Of a stretch of DNA of 64,000 bases, positions 41,790 through 54,549 are shown piece by piece. Every line of letters starts with the position of its first letter. The first letter of the stretch is position 1. The notes under the pieces are model-generated. The model was given only the letters and a program-made list of their open reading frames with translations. It made no database searches and had not been told where the DNA came from. Position numbers and translations under genes: made by a program. Source of the DNA: Ridgeia piscesae (Eukaryota > Annelida > Polychaeta > Sabellida > Siboglinidae); NCBI GenBank assembly GCA_025642075.2, contig JAODUO010001053.1:70001-134000 (forward strand), written 5' to 3'.

Positions 41790-44660
41790 TGTTATAGTAG
41801 ACTTTCCAAGCAAAACAAGGCAGTTTTGACAGCGTACAGTTTGATGTTAGTTATGATAGAATATTAGTTGCCGTAGTGGTTCATTTCGATCGAGATGTTC
41901 ATATATGTCTGTGTGTATGTTATATATATATATATATATATATATACGTAACATACACACACCTTTCTACCTGAACTGGGTACTACAGTACTGTATCATC
42001 ATTTGTATTTGTTACTGATAATTCCACTCATCTGTCACATCAGATTATAAAAAATATTATAATTGCTCTGGATTTTTGGAATTTTATTTGCCCTGGCTTA
42101 AATGTTTCCAAGCAGCTGTGCAACAAAAGGAAACAAACTGGGTACGAACCGAGTTATTGTGAAATTACAGCATGTGCCATTTACAGGTTGTATAACTACA
42201 AGTTGTGATATCACTGTACTGGCCTACGGACACTAGTTAGCTTGATTCAGCATTCGGATTGAGTTTTGTTTCATCTGCGAAGAAAAATGTCAGAAATCAC
42301 ATAAAATAAAGCATTTATTGGTGAGATTTCATACAATGTTGTGCAAAATATAGTACAGTGAAGATGCTACCACAGGCACTAACCATTTCAGGAATTTTCT
42401 TGGACACTAGCCACATACTTGACTGTTGGACGATTACTGACAATTTATAATTATGTGTGCTACATTCCAATATGTTGTAATGTTGTATCTGTGATCATGT
42501 ATTATTTACTAAATATCCACAGACATTATGCATCTATAAATTTTTATTAACAGCTAAAATGAAGCAATATATCTACAGAAAGCATCGATTCATTTTAGCT
42601 ATTGTGCAGATGCATAAATTAGCTTCACACAATGTTGAACACATTCCATTATGGTCTTGATAGATCTATACAAAATTATGCGTAGTAGATCACTGAGATT
42701 TTGTTTTCACAAATGGTAGTATTTCAGACATTTATGATGAGTTGTGCAATGTGAAATGTGCAAAGTCTAAACAGAGACCAAGCCGTCTAGTCAGAACAAC
42801 TTAATTGCTACAACAGATGTGATATGGTGTGAAACTGTACAAGTTACGTGCATAGATAAGTTGGTGTGTTTGTTTATGCGTTGTGGTCCATTGAACTGTA
42901 TCAATAAACGTGCATCCAAAACATGATTTCTTAACAAAACTGAAAATTATCATAGCTAATAATGATCACAGATCACCACTGTAATAACAAGTTTTCACTT
43001 CTTCCACGCTACGGATGTCCATGCAACTGGAGGTTGTTTATCTTCTACTGAACACTCTTGGTCTGTTTGTGAAGTCAGTATATAGCGGTTGCTAATTCGT
43101 CACAACAGATCGCTGTAGTCTCCTTGCATGCAATCAACAGTCACCAGGCACAATGCTGGTTATCCGAGGACAAGTTTGAACACTATCACAACCGCATTCA
43201 GCCCTATCAGTGGAACTGCAAACAAAGACTCATGTTTTACCAAACAAGCTACACTACAGTGTAACATGCACATGTGTCAACACTAGGTGTTCGTGGAGAC
43301 AGTACAGGTCTCCCCCCACTATCACTGCCCCAGCTTTTTAGATGAAATATTGTGTATAAAAAATAATCACAATAAAATTGTTATATATTTGATGCAACTT
43401 GCAAATGAACAAGTCTTAGAACTAATATGCTGCAGCCTTACTTGTTGTCTAAGAGGCCTTAGCACTTCTCATGCTGTATGAACTGATGGTCCTATCTATA
43501 TGGGATGCACTTTATGATTTTATATTTGTTGTGCTAAAGTACATTTCTTTCTAGCACATGATGTTAAAAGCTGCACCTCAATGTGATTACCTACAGGCCC
43601 AGTTAGAATGCACAGAATGTAGCAGCCACGACACTTGTGGGTGCACGAGAAGTTGGCCCTTTAATCAATAGCAAAGGCATGTGCATTTCATTGTGAATGG
43701 GCCAATTATTCACTGACGTCTGACAGTATATTCAGATAGACAAGGGTGAGGTGAATGGCATGAAGTCTTCACAATACCACCACAGTTGCCAGGCATGATC
43801 TGATTAGGAGACAATATTTTATTTTTGCACCTGTAAGCTTTCAAGAATGGCGACATCTCCAGAGTGGTACGATACATGCGTATTCAATGTTACTGTTATT
43901 TCTTGTTAAATATTGTACTTCTGCCCTAAAAACAGTGTATGTGCATGTAGTGTATGGTTATGCACGTATTTTAGATGAAAATAAGTTAACTGAGTTAGTA
44001 ATTGACAAAATGTGGACACAACAAACATATCTACCTTGGGGGGTAATTATTGCATGCATTTTACTGACATAGTGCTTTATTTGTTTTAACACATGCAGGA
44101 CAAAATTCCCCCAAAATTACTGTCATAAATAAACTTTCTGAATATGTTGACAGTTTGCAATATTATGCTATAATTGGTACAGCTATACTGCAAAAGTAGT
44201 TCATGTACTTTTATTAACAACTAATTTAACTAGAACAATTTGTATATTATTATTTTACCAATAATTTCTGTTTCGTACAGACACAGAATACTAAGAATAA
44301 TAAGTATTTATTGCAAATTAATTTCATTGCTATTAATTTTAATTGATTAATTATATTTTAATAATTAATTTATCAACAGTTGATCAACAGAATTTATATT
44401 AAATAATAATTAACTGTGAGTATAATAACAGCTTAACTTAAATGTATATGTATGTGTACTATAACTATGTATGCTAGATCTATATAATTATGGGCGAGTC
44501 ATTTCCTTTAAAAACCAATAGCCACGTATAATCATAATGCACACAATATTGGCAGCGGTTGTATTATATGACAGAAAGTTGTGCAATAACAGAACAATGG
44601 TATGAAAAAACATTTAATTTAAAAATGGCATTATTATAAATAACGACTCGCTGAAGAAAA
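41790..44660. other. Intergenic DNA, no gene seen
   Basis: AT-rich with a (TA)n at 41,920-41,946. Open frames at 43,287-43,481 and 43,887-44,072 lack splice context and recognisable sequence. Confidence 0.5.
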
Positions 44661-44667
44661 AAAGAAG

Positions 44668-44762
44668 CGCCCGATAAGGGACTCGAACCCTTGACCCTCA
44701 GATCACTCTGAGTCACGATCAGCTTTAAAAGTCTGATGCTCTACCGACTGAGCTAACCGGGC
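44668..44762 (-). tRNA. tRNA-Lys(UUU) with a 22-nt intron
   Basis: On the minus strand the gene folds fully: acceptor GCCCGGT/ATCGGGC with discriminator G, D-arm GCTCAGTCGGTAGAGC, anticodon stem TCAGA/TCTGA, loop C-T-TTT-A-A, and T-arm AAGGG-TTCGAGT-CCCTT. A and B boxes are intact. The 22 extra nt (minus strand, complement of 44704-44725) sit exactly between positions 37 and 38, the canonical site for nuclear tRNA introns, so I read them as an intron rather than a damaging insertion. A TTCTTTTTTTC run just downstream on the minus strand is a Pol III terminator. Confidence 0.93.
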
Positions 44763-44769
44763 TTCATGA

Positions 44770-47030
44770 AAACATCCTTCTAAAATACTAACTCTTCAAT
44801 TTATTCATGTAGGCATTCCCACGTATGAATTACGAGTTTCAACAGATTGAAAATAATATTTATAACTAATGCATATTTAGCATTACCATAAAGGATAATT
44901 TTTCTATCGTTCTTGCGCAGACAAAAACGAAACGGCGTTTTAGTGGCGCCACCTATTGGGTAATTAGTACATGTGCTGCCCTCTTACGTAGTTTGTGAAT
45001 CTTGCTTGATAACTAAATAAGGTAACATTTTAAACAAACCACACCTTTCCTACTCAGTATCCTACTCCAGTTTGAGAAAATATCTGGCTATAGAACAATG
45101 TTAACTAATTAAATCTGAGTAGTATTTTTAGTATTTAGGCTTAGCAACAATATGTACGGAAACTCTCTCCAATCTCCAGACTACTGGAGTCCAGTCCATT
45201 CTCCAGACACTTCAGTTCAACCAGTCATTTGTCAACTCAAGTCTCAAGTTAATTATGAATTTATGATTTATGTCATATTTTTTAAGGTTAGCATGCATGC
45301 GTTATTAGCGATTAATTTTAACATAATTATAATATAATGAAATGACGCCAAAGGCATAGGTTTATATGAAACCGTTATGCTATATTAATTAATAATTGTG
45401 TATACCCCGGGGTACTTATTAAACAGTTTTATTCTTTAAAAAAATCCCTTTTCATTTTCATTATAATTTGGGACACAAAAGAATCTTTTGTGTCACAAAT
45501 AATCTCTTTAACAGGTGCCAAATTGAAAAACAAGAACGACAAACAAATGTCAGTGTCATAAAATATGAATGCTGTCACAGAGTCAGAGATTTCATATAGT
45601 GTCATAACATAAGAAAGGTTATGATATAAAGTTATAATAAACAGTGCTCTTAAAAACACTAACATAAAGCTGTAAACTCACTGAAGTAATATTATAAAAA
45701 TACAAAGGAAACTGTTTTAAAGAAGCAAAATGGCAACATCTAAAAAGGATGTACTGTGTGTAGAAAATAACTGATGCGTTATTTTGATTAGAAACATGTC
45801 ATGAATGCAAGTGTGCATGCTTGAATGGACATAGGGCCAACTTTTGCACACATTATATATTTCCTGTATCTTGGTAAAAATGTACTCCACTCATAAATAT
45901 ATACCACAAGATACAAAACAAGCATGATTCATACAAAACCATAGAAAACAAAATATGATTAATCCAACAAATGCATTCTAAATTAAGTTGTTAAATAAAT
46001 AAATGAGTCATTAACAACCATAATATTAATTTATGAAACAATTAGGTATGCTGTACTTATATTTTATACGATGCATGCTTGATTTAGTTTTGCTTAATCA
46101 AGTCTTTAGAAATATAATACGACAATTTGTATTTATATGTTAGCATTCTATTCAATTGATTGCTGAACATGGTGTTACAGTGCATTTTTAATATAAAATT
46201 AGTATTGCTAATAGATCCAAAACCTACTCCTCATGACAGTTCGTATTGAGCGGATGAGATGGAGCAGTTGTGTCTTCATGCCAGGCTCCTCCCCAAATCC
46301 TTGCTGTTGATTTGTGCCCCATCCAACTGTGAACATATACAGCATCATTACTTTAATACAAATAAGCTGCCTTTTTAGTTTCCTGCTGCATCTCAACAAT
46401 GCAATTCAACACTTGTTTGAAGTTACTTCTAGGCCTGTATAGATTGTTCAAAGAAATACATTATACCCAAATTACGTTGGCACACTTTCATTTTGCAATG
46501 GCCAAAATTGTTCTGGTGTTGGGCCAAATCTCTCACACTGCAAAATTACTCCTACCTGCGATGCTGCGCAGGTGCCACGTTAGCAGTTTCTTGTGATGAT
46601 GGTAGCCTCATTATGCTCTTTAGGCTGACTGATAAAAGATGGTCTATCTAATTTATTGATCATAGAGTTCAGAAACTCTGCAGAACAACTTGGTGGATTT
46701 GTCACATAAGCTGTTCAGTCAACATCCAATTTTGTTGCTGATGTCATGACATCGCCAACAATTAAAAGGCAAAAAGAGAACAATTCAATGACGGCTGACT
46801 GTCAGAACATGATTGGTTGAGGTTTGAAACTGATAAGATAATTTTTTATTGATTTCCTCGATATACAACATTTGTGCATTTGGCTGGTTCATAGGAACAC
46901 AAAACCACATTAAGCACGCCATTTTACAAATAATTTAGGCATCTTTGGACTACACGTTTGCTTAGACTATTGGGTCCAATAACCCAATTTTTTTATGAAC
47001 TGTTATGCAAACACTTACATATTACTGCCC
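44770..47030. other. Intergenic DNA with one possible minus-strand exon
   Basis: Mostly AT-rich unique sequence. The only piece with exon-like features is at 46208-46326 (separate entry). Confidence 0.5.
46208..46326 (-). CDS. Possible terminal exon of an unknown gene
   Basis: Minus strand: acceptor TATGTTCACAG, then two bases and 38 sense codons plus TAG encoding GWGTNQQQGFGEEPGMK, TQLLHLIRSIRTV and RSRFWIY. The composition looks protein-like, with an amphipathic Leu/Ile/Arg helix. I do not recognise it and found no partner exon, so it may be chance. Confidence 0.25.
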
Positions 47031-47037
47031 TGCCCTG

Positions 47038-47957
47038 GGCAATTTATATGTAATCAAACACTCATTTACTTTATTAACGTATTAATACCTAGACTTCAGA
47101 TTTAGTCATAGACAAAGTCTAATCCTAGGCCTAGCACAACAGACATCACAGAATGTCACTACACCTGTCAGGGTGAGTGACTAGTCAAGGATTTGTAAGC
47201 CTCAACTTCATGCCCAGTGTGATGATCTGGAATGTCAATCGGTCCAGAATGTTCTTTTACTTCCGTTTTTCATCGGTTTATGCACATTGCACATGACTCA
47301 TACATGTCAAAGGTTAGCGCAACATTTAGGCCCAGTCCAGGATGTTGCTCCACCTCATTTTGAGTGTTGTCTATGAACTTCGTACTTGCATGTCAAAGGT
47401 TAACGTCTACTTTGATCAACTTAAAACACTGTGACTGCCGAACCTATGCATGACCCATGCATATTATAGTTTATGTTAATACTTTATTGATGCGCTTACT
47501 TCCTTGCAATTATTATTAATATTCATAACAAAACCTTATCATTAGCGTTACTTCTAATTATTTAAAAACAGTTTTTTCTTAATATCCTTGTCTCAGAGCA
47601 TTGTGCATCTTTTGGCTGTTTATATGTACAGCGTTAAATAGAAATCTCCGCTTTTTCATGACATTATTCTATATATCTCTGTCAAAATTACCCAGTTTGG
47701 GATGTATGTAACTGTCAAATGGCTTAATGAGTTAATCACATGAGCGCATGAAACACATTCGCCGCGGGGGGGTTATGAACTCAGTCTCGACAACCTGGTA
47801 CAGGATCAAAGTTGGTCGGCCAACTGAGGTGACGCCAGCCGCGCGCGCATACATGGAATGACATAGTAGACCGGATATACGTCCTAAACCGTCCCACACT
47901 GGTTACGGTAATGGCATATGGATACCCATCCACGGGTACACGTACAAATGCATATAA
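47038..47957 (-). repeat. Left arm of a ~920-bp inverted repeat
   Basis: Reverse complement of 49100-50017 at about 99% identity. Differences seen include a run of 8 C against CCCAC near 47,765 and a few single-base changes. It carries a 60-codon frame identical to the one in the right arm. It ends where homology stops abruptly (GGGC|AATTTA side and ATATAA|ACACAC side). It lies upstream of DTWD2. Confidence 0.95.
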
Positions 47958-48249
47958 ACACACGATGTCAATCTTGTCATCAAAGATACCTTCAGCCTAA
48001 TCCGAAACGTAATCCTAACCCAAAAAGTTGCATGGAGCGGTTGCATAACACCATAAAAAACTAAGGCACTCAACCATCAACGTCCGCTTGAGCCTAGCCG
48101 GCGGGGTTTGTTTACTTCTCGTCCGGACTAGGCGTCTTAATATTTCTGACGTATGACGTGCATATTGCTGTAAGTACTCCATAATTTAGAATTATTACAG
48201 CATTAAGTAGTTATACATACACTTTGAAAGGAATCGTTCTTCGTGGAGA

Positions 48250-48336
48250 ATGCAAACGGCATTCAAACACAATAAAACAGCCTCCAGTAACGAATACAGT
48301 GTGAACGCCATGTTGTCAGTTCACGACATCATCCAG
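48250..48336 (+). CDS. Possible alternative first exon near DTWD2
   Basis: ATG at 48250 opens 29 codons ending at a perfect donor, ATCCAG|gtaaga, phase 0. It lies about 160 bp upstream of the DTWD2 start. It cannot join DTWD2 exon 2 in frame but could join exon 3. No homology is recognised. It may equally be a spliced 5' UTR. Confidence 0.25.
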
Positions 48337-48497
48337 GTAAGAACTTTCTTACGGCAACAAAACATTTCGCTCGACTGCAGCCATGCCAGTGTTGACCGAT
48401 TTGAAAATGGTTTCCAGCGCTCTAGCCACCACATTCTTCACGTAGACATTCTGATCAGCAACATAGTTGATTACGTCTTTACACGTGCCAATACGAC

Positions 48498-51280
48498 ATG
48501 GAAGACGTGACAGACGAGGGCGATGAACCCTCTTATTTACTTCATGATTTAGTTGATGTATGTCCAGACCCCCCAGAGAGTCGCAGCGTCTGTGATACAT
48601 GCAGGTGAACCAAACACTGAGTTTTAATGTGTTGGTATTTGTGCTGAATGATGACACAATCTTGCATTATCGCTCACCCATTCTTGACACTGATGACCGA
48701 CACTGAGAATGCAGTGACATGCATGGACGAAAGTTGAAACGGCTCGGCTTTTTTGGTTTTCGGCTATGTCGTTTCTGGGACTTGGACACACCTTCATATC
48801 ATATAAATGGACTTAAATGTTGTAATAACATTAAACTTCTTTCAATAATATAGTATTTATACTTAGTAATTAGTAGTAGTTGCCAAGTTCAACCAAATTT
48901 AAAATTGCAATAAAAAATTTTAGACTGAAGTCTGAATAGTACGTATCATAATAGAGTTCAGAACATAGTGATAGTCATAGGCCAGTGGGTAACGGTCAGT
49001 GTGAATGAGTGAGTGCCTGAATGGTTTCGTCATTCCCATTTAACATAGGCATAGCCAGGTGCAAGGCCACCATTAGATAGTTAGGCACATATGACTCAGT
49101 TATATGCATTTGTACGTGTACCCGTGGATGGGTATCCATATGCCATTACCGTAACCAGTGTGGGACGGTTTAGGACGTATATCCGGTCTACTATGTCATT
49201 CCATGTATGCGCGCGCGGCTGGCGTCACCTCAGTTGGCCGACCAACTTTGATCCTGTACCAGGTTGTCGAGACTGAGTTCATAACCCACGCGGCGAATGT
49301 GTTTCATGCGCTCATGTGATTAACTCATTAAGCCATTTGACAGTTACATACATCCCAAACTGGGTAATTTTGACAGAGATATATAGAATAATGTCATGAA
49401 AAAGCGGAGATTTCTATTTAACGCTGTACATATAAACAGCCAAAAGATGCACAATGCTCTGAGACAAGGATATTAAGAAAAAACTGTTTTTAAATAATTA
49501 GAAGTAACGCTAATGATAAGGTTTTGTTATGAATATTAATAATAATTGCAAGGAAGTAAGCGCATCAATAAAGTATTAACATAAACTATAATATGCATGG
49601 GTCATGCATAGGTTCGGCAGTCACAGTGTTTTAAGTTGATCAAAGTAGACGTTAACCTTTGACATGCAAGTACGAAGTTCAGAGACAACACTCAAAATGA
49701 GGTGGAGCAACATCCTGGACTGGGCCTAAATGTTGCGCTAACCTTTGACATGTATGAGTCATGTGCAATGTGCATAAACCGATGAAAAACGGAAGTAAAA
49801 GAACATTCTGGACCGATTGACATTCCAGATCATCACACTGGGCATGAAGTTGAGGCTTACAAATCCTTGACTAGTCACTCACCCTGACAGGTGTAGTGAC
49901 ATTCTGTGATGTCTGCTGTGCTAGGCCTAGGATTAGACTTTGTCTATGACTAAATCTGAAGTCTAGGTATTAATACGTTAATAAAGTAAATGAGTGTTTG
50001 ATTACATATAAATTGCCTCAATCTAACTCAGTTATTGAGAATGGCTTTCCAATCGACAGTCAGTACATAATCAACTAGTAATGTGACGTGTCACAATGAT
50101 TCATTCAGGCTGCAACTGCTACTGCTCGCCTGGTGGATAGTGGAGTGAGGGGGGATAGTTTCAACCCAAGCAAAATAATGTTATGGATGTTACTATCTTA
50201 GAGAAGGACCTGACTATACTGTGCACTTTGTTGCAGGCGACCGTCCACTGTGTGTTGGTGTCCATACCTACCAGTCAAGCCACTGGCTGTGTCCACCACC
50301 ATCTGCATTCTACAACACCCTTATGAGGTATCTCAGACACAATCATTTTTCTCTCTCAGTAACTACTATTGTTTGGCAACGCTGTAGGGTGCAGGATATA
50401 TTTTTACCAGTCACATTTTTTGGTAGGCACGTGCATGTTAATTCATGTACACACAATCCAGTTGAGCTGTGTAATTACGAACTAAAATCAAACTACAAAT
50501 GCATGCGTGACACCCGTTTTCAAAGCATAACTGACAGTATCTGTGATTTTAGAAGCCCTTTTATGCTCCTTATTTTTTACCCTGTCCGGCAATATTTCTA
50601 CCCACCCACAATGGGTTTTACCTTTCCAAATGACAAGTGGACGGGTCTCCCCATAAAGCTCTGGTAATCGAGCAGTTGGAGTGTTGCACTGTCATTTTGG
50701 AGAAACCAAGTTTGCAGTGGTTTGGTACTGGTGTTGGCCGCCATGTCGAACCTTGGACAATTTCATTCACCCTATGTTGCCTGTGACTTTTGGAAGATAC
50801 TCTATAAGCATTTGGTTCCTTCTATCTGGTGTCTGTACTCTGTAACAAGGGAAGTAAAACATCCCATCCAGGGAAATGAAAAAAAACCTGTCATGGATGA
50901 TGCCAGGATCTCTGAGTTTGAATCTTGGTTTCTATCCTCCCAGCATTTGTCAGAATAACCAGCATGACAATTGTGGTGATTTCCTGGAAAACCTAATCAA
51001 CCAATAACAGTTTATTTATTCCCTTTCTCTTAGAACAGAATGTATGGTACATATAAACATGTACTGGTACATCTATTTATTATACTGCATATGGTCAGAT
51101 AAGGAGTTCAAGAAAAATGTATCATGGGGTTTATAAATTCTGTTCTGTCAACTAGTAGAATAGCTAATGAATGATGATGCAAATGAGGTCATGAGGAGCC
51201 TACCAATTAGCAAATGAACACTACATTGATGACAAATTATTTTAACGATATTAACCTCAGGTAGGTAATCTTATATGATA

Positions 51281-51311
<31 letters not shown>

Positions 51312-53776
51312 ATATATATATTCTCAACGTACACTATATCAAACTAGTTTGTCTTTGCTGCATTTCCAAACTAGTCATTTTTTAATAACCCAGAATGTCT
51401 TCCTTGCAGGAATCACGCAGACTGAAGACAGCTCCAATGCTCTACCATGGATTACAACCAGGAAAATGCCATATTTTTAAAGGAAAGCATTTCCAACCTG
51501 ATAGGTATGGGGATATTAAATGATTCACACTTTTATAGCTAATCTCACTATCTAGACCATATGATATTAATAATAATAAAAATCTATGCAGTATATGCCT
51601 ATGCTAGTGACCAGATCCCACATAATGTGTAATTTGAAACTATAGATTAACCAAGAACATTAAATAGTGCCAGAAATCGAGATAAAATCCATTCAGAGGC
51701 GCTGTGAATACATAAACGTCTTTACGTGTGTGTGTATATATATATACATATATGTGTGTGTGTATATATATATACATATATATATGTATATATATATATA
51801 CATATAATATATACATATATATGTATATGTATGCAGAATATTAATAAATAACAAGATTAATAATATAAAATGTGTTAAAGTAAATTAAAATAGATAAAAT
51901 ATGTATAACAAATAATAGTAATAAATAAATAAGTTAAGGCTAATTGATTTAATCTAATGAATATAATTTAATCACATATTTTATGTTATTGTTGTTGTAG
52001 CATTCCAAAGCTGCAAGAAATGATGAGTGACCCCCACACACTGCTTCTCTTCCCGGGGGAGACTGCTGAAGATATCAAAAAGGTGGCGACCGAGGGCATT
52101 GGGTCAGAGACTGAAGCCAGCTCTCCTGTGGCGTACAACGTCATCCTTCTCGACGGCACATGGCTGCAGGCTAAAGCACTCTTCCACCAGAACAAGTTCC
52201 TGCATAAGCTACGTCGGGTCAGTACATGTCCAATAGGACTGCCCACTGGTCATTCGTCTTGACCATAGTCAGGTCTAAGAAAAACAGATTGCAACCAGAA
52301 CACGCACTCAAAATATAAAAAAACATCAGTGAAATTGTGTTTTATTTTCTATGTACCATAAAACTACACCATCAGAATTCCGCAGAATTATTTTTAACCA
52401 CGGTTACCATTAAGGAATTTGTAGCATTTCTGTATTTAACTATATTCATACATTCATGAGAATATATATTATACAGAACATTTCATGAAGAATATGACCC
52501 TTTATCTACATTCTGACCAGTTCCTTGTAAAAAAACTTAAACGGCAGAACCTTTGCTTGAATCTTCCTTGTTGTTTCAAAACGTGGACACTGGGCAGTGT
52601 AGTTCATACAATGTTGTTCATAAACAAGTGCCTGGCTGTAGACAGTGGCAGATATTTGTGTACACATTCTTTGCACAGTAGTTGTGCAATTTGACTAAAT
52701 GTGGCCGAATGCTTTCCCAGAGATATTGTGCTGGAATTGCAGTGAACGTGCCCCTGTGTAAGCCAGTGCCACGGACTGAATTCAGACATTATAAGAGAAC
52801 TTACTGTTACAGGCCGAGATCAGAGCCAGACAACCGAGCCAGTACGTCATCCGCACACAACCAACCAATGGCAGTCTCTCGACTCTGGAAACTGCTGCCA
52901 TTGCAATCTCAGTCCTCGAGTCTAAACCAGATATAGTAGAGGTATCTATGGCGTTTCCTGTCTCTCTGTAACAGGATGAAGCTAGCTCATTCACCTGCAG
53001 TTACTGAATTTTAGAAGAGTTATGACAACAATTCTGTATTATTTTGGCAATAATATTTCTTGATGATGTAACATGATACTAATTTTATGGTGTCACACTT
53101 ATATTTAGATAAATAATGGATTTATAATTATTAGTTTATTTCTACACTGTACATGAAGTTAACGCACTCAACAGACATCAGATCTTATGTCATAAGCACC
53201 TTATTTGGCAGATACCAGTAATATATGATCTCATTATTATTATTATTACTGTATAACATCCTCATCACCATGATGCAACTGTAGTGTCCCATGGTTCGGT
53301 GAAGCCCCAGCAATCAGCATGCTTCCATGTCTGCTTGTCTTGCGCTAACCTCTACCAAGGTCTTGTCTAGTGTGTCTCTACATCATGTTGCTGGTCTTCT
53401 GTTCGATGGTTTCCCTGTGTACAGTTTCCAGGTGGTGAAAGGCGGTGTCCATCAGTTATCTATATGACATACTGTACTACACGATGTACTACATGTACTA
53501 CACGATGTCATTACTACTGTACCATATAACCTCACTACTATCATCACAGTCATTACTACCTTGTTGACCAGAGTTTGTTGTCTCCAGGTGCTAGTGAGAC
53601 CACTGAAGGCGCTGTGCAACTTCCAGATGCAGTTTGGGGCCGTGATACACCACAGCAAGGAGTACCTCATAGAGAACGGCCTTTACACGAAGGCCTTGCC
53701 CAAGTCTAAGCGACGCAGGCAGAACATCCTCAGAATAGTGCACGACTGCACCCGCAAGGCCAACGACTGTAGTTGA
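48498..53776 (+). CDS. DTWD2: DTWD2: tRNA-uridine aminocarboxypropyltransferase 2
   Basis: DTWD2 transfers the 3-amino-3-carboxypropyl group of S-adenosylmethionine to uridine (acp3U) in the D-loop of cytosolic tRNAs. Exons: 48498-48604, 50237-50327, 51410-51504, 52001-52217, 52813-52941, 53588-53776. Phases agree throughout; 828 nt gives 275 aa, slightly shorter than the human protein. C32, C35, C42 and C44 form the N-terminal zinc-type cluster (SVCDTCRRP…VCWCP). Then come AVSTTICILQHPYE, HTLLLFPG, and the family signature LDGTW at 148-152 with QAK after it. SQYVIRTQPTNGSLSTLE and a C-terminal HHSKEYLIENGLYTK complete the match. The start was chosen as the first Met in frame with the Cys cluster. 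Exon 1 is enclosed by the two arms of a large inverted repeat. Confidence 0.93.
49100..50017 (+). repeat. Right arm of the inverted repeat, in DTWD2 intron 1
   Basis: Partner of 47038-47957 across a 1,142-bp spacer. ACTCAGTTAT occurs at its left edge (49094-49103) and again just past its right edge (50026-50035), like a 10-bp target-site duplication, so this arm may be a transposed insertion. The left arm has no equally clear duplication. A stretch near 49,225-49,290 weakly resembles tRNA A and B boxes (CTCAGTTGG, GGTTGTCGAGACTG), as in tRNA-derived SINEs. Confidence 0.9.
51275..51325. repeat. (TA)n-rich microsatellite in DTWD2 intron 2
   Basis: ATATATGTATATATATAT-type run. A second, longer TA/TG compound run lies at 51,728-51,832 in intron 3. 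Confidence 0.9.
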
Positions 53777-54530
53777 GGAAGACTTCCATCATACTATTGA
53801 ATGCAAATGTGTGGCTTACATTTTCTTTTGCTATCAGTATACCTTTTTTCTGGTTCATGTTTATATTGCATTCAGTGGATGTTTTAAAACAGCGACTAGA
53901 ATGTTGTAGTATTTTTGCAGTGTTGTCACATGCGTGCGTGCCCGCAGCCAAAGCACAGATGACTCTTACGGAGATTGTCACACACGCGAGTCAATACCAA
54001 ATCAACTGATGTTGTCGTCACATTTCCTTATGTCTAGTCAGTCGCTCTTCACAAACTTTGCCTCCCAGGATTGGTGTAGGCTGATTTATACATCTAACAC
54101 ATGTGGTTTGAAGAAGTCGCACTGAAGTCATAATGAGAAAACAAGGTATACTGACTGTGTTATACTTGTAGCCCTCGAGGCTAGTTTTGTGTAGTCTTAA
54201 ACAGCTTACTGGTGTTGAAAGCTAAAATGCAGGCAACTGCATAAGGGGACCAGGTATGCAAATAGTTAATCAAAACAATATTTTGGCAATATTTGCAATG
54301 ATAAACAACAACAGAAAATGGCACAGATAAGTTTTTAAGACTTCATGTATTTTGGAAATTATTTTACGTAAACCTGTGTCGTAGATGGACTCGATTCGAT
54401 TTGGTTTTACTTGCCAGCCATATGCATTGCACTGGAGAGAACTGGGGGAGTGTGTGCAAATGATGTTTTCTCATTATTATCTTGTAGTATACATGCACTG
54501 TCAGATGTTTTATAATGCTTTTTATGTGAT

Positions 54531-54536
54531 AATAAA
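54531..54536 (+). terminator. DTWD2 poly(A) signal
   Basis: AATAAA 755 bp after the stop, followed closely by TGTTTGTTTTTCATCTTGTG, a GU/U-rich downstream element. Together these are a convincing 3' end. Confidence 0.65.
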
Positions 54537-54549
54537 TGTTTGTTTTTCA

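Noticed and set aside
44704..44725. Insertion making the tRNA a pseudogene
   Set aside because: The 22 nt sit exactly at 37/38, all stems and promoter boxes are intact and a Pol III terminator follows, so an intron is the better reading.
45152..45286. Possible exon beginning MYGNSLQSPDYWSPVHSPD with AAG|gttagc donor
   Set aside because: Peptide looks coding at first but the donor is weak, the second half is AT-driven, and no partner exon was found.
47781..47963. 60-codon frame found identically in both inverted repeat arms as a gene
   Set aside because: Identity is due to the arms themselves; no domain, no conservation evidence, and it lies partly in tRNA-like sequence.
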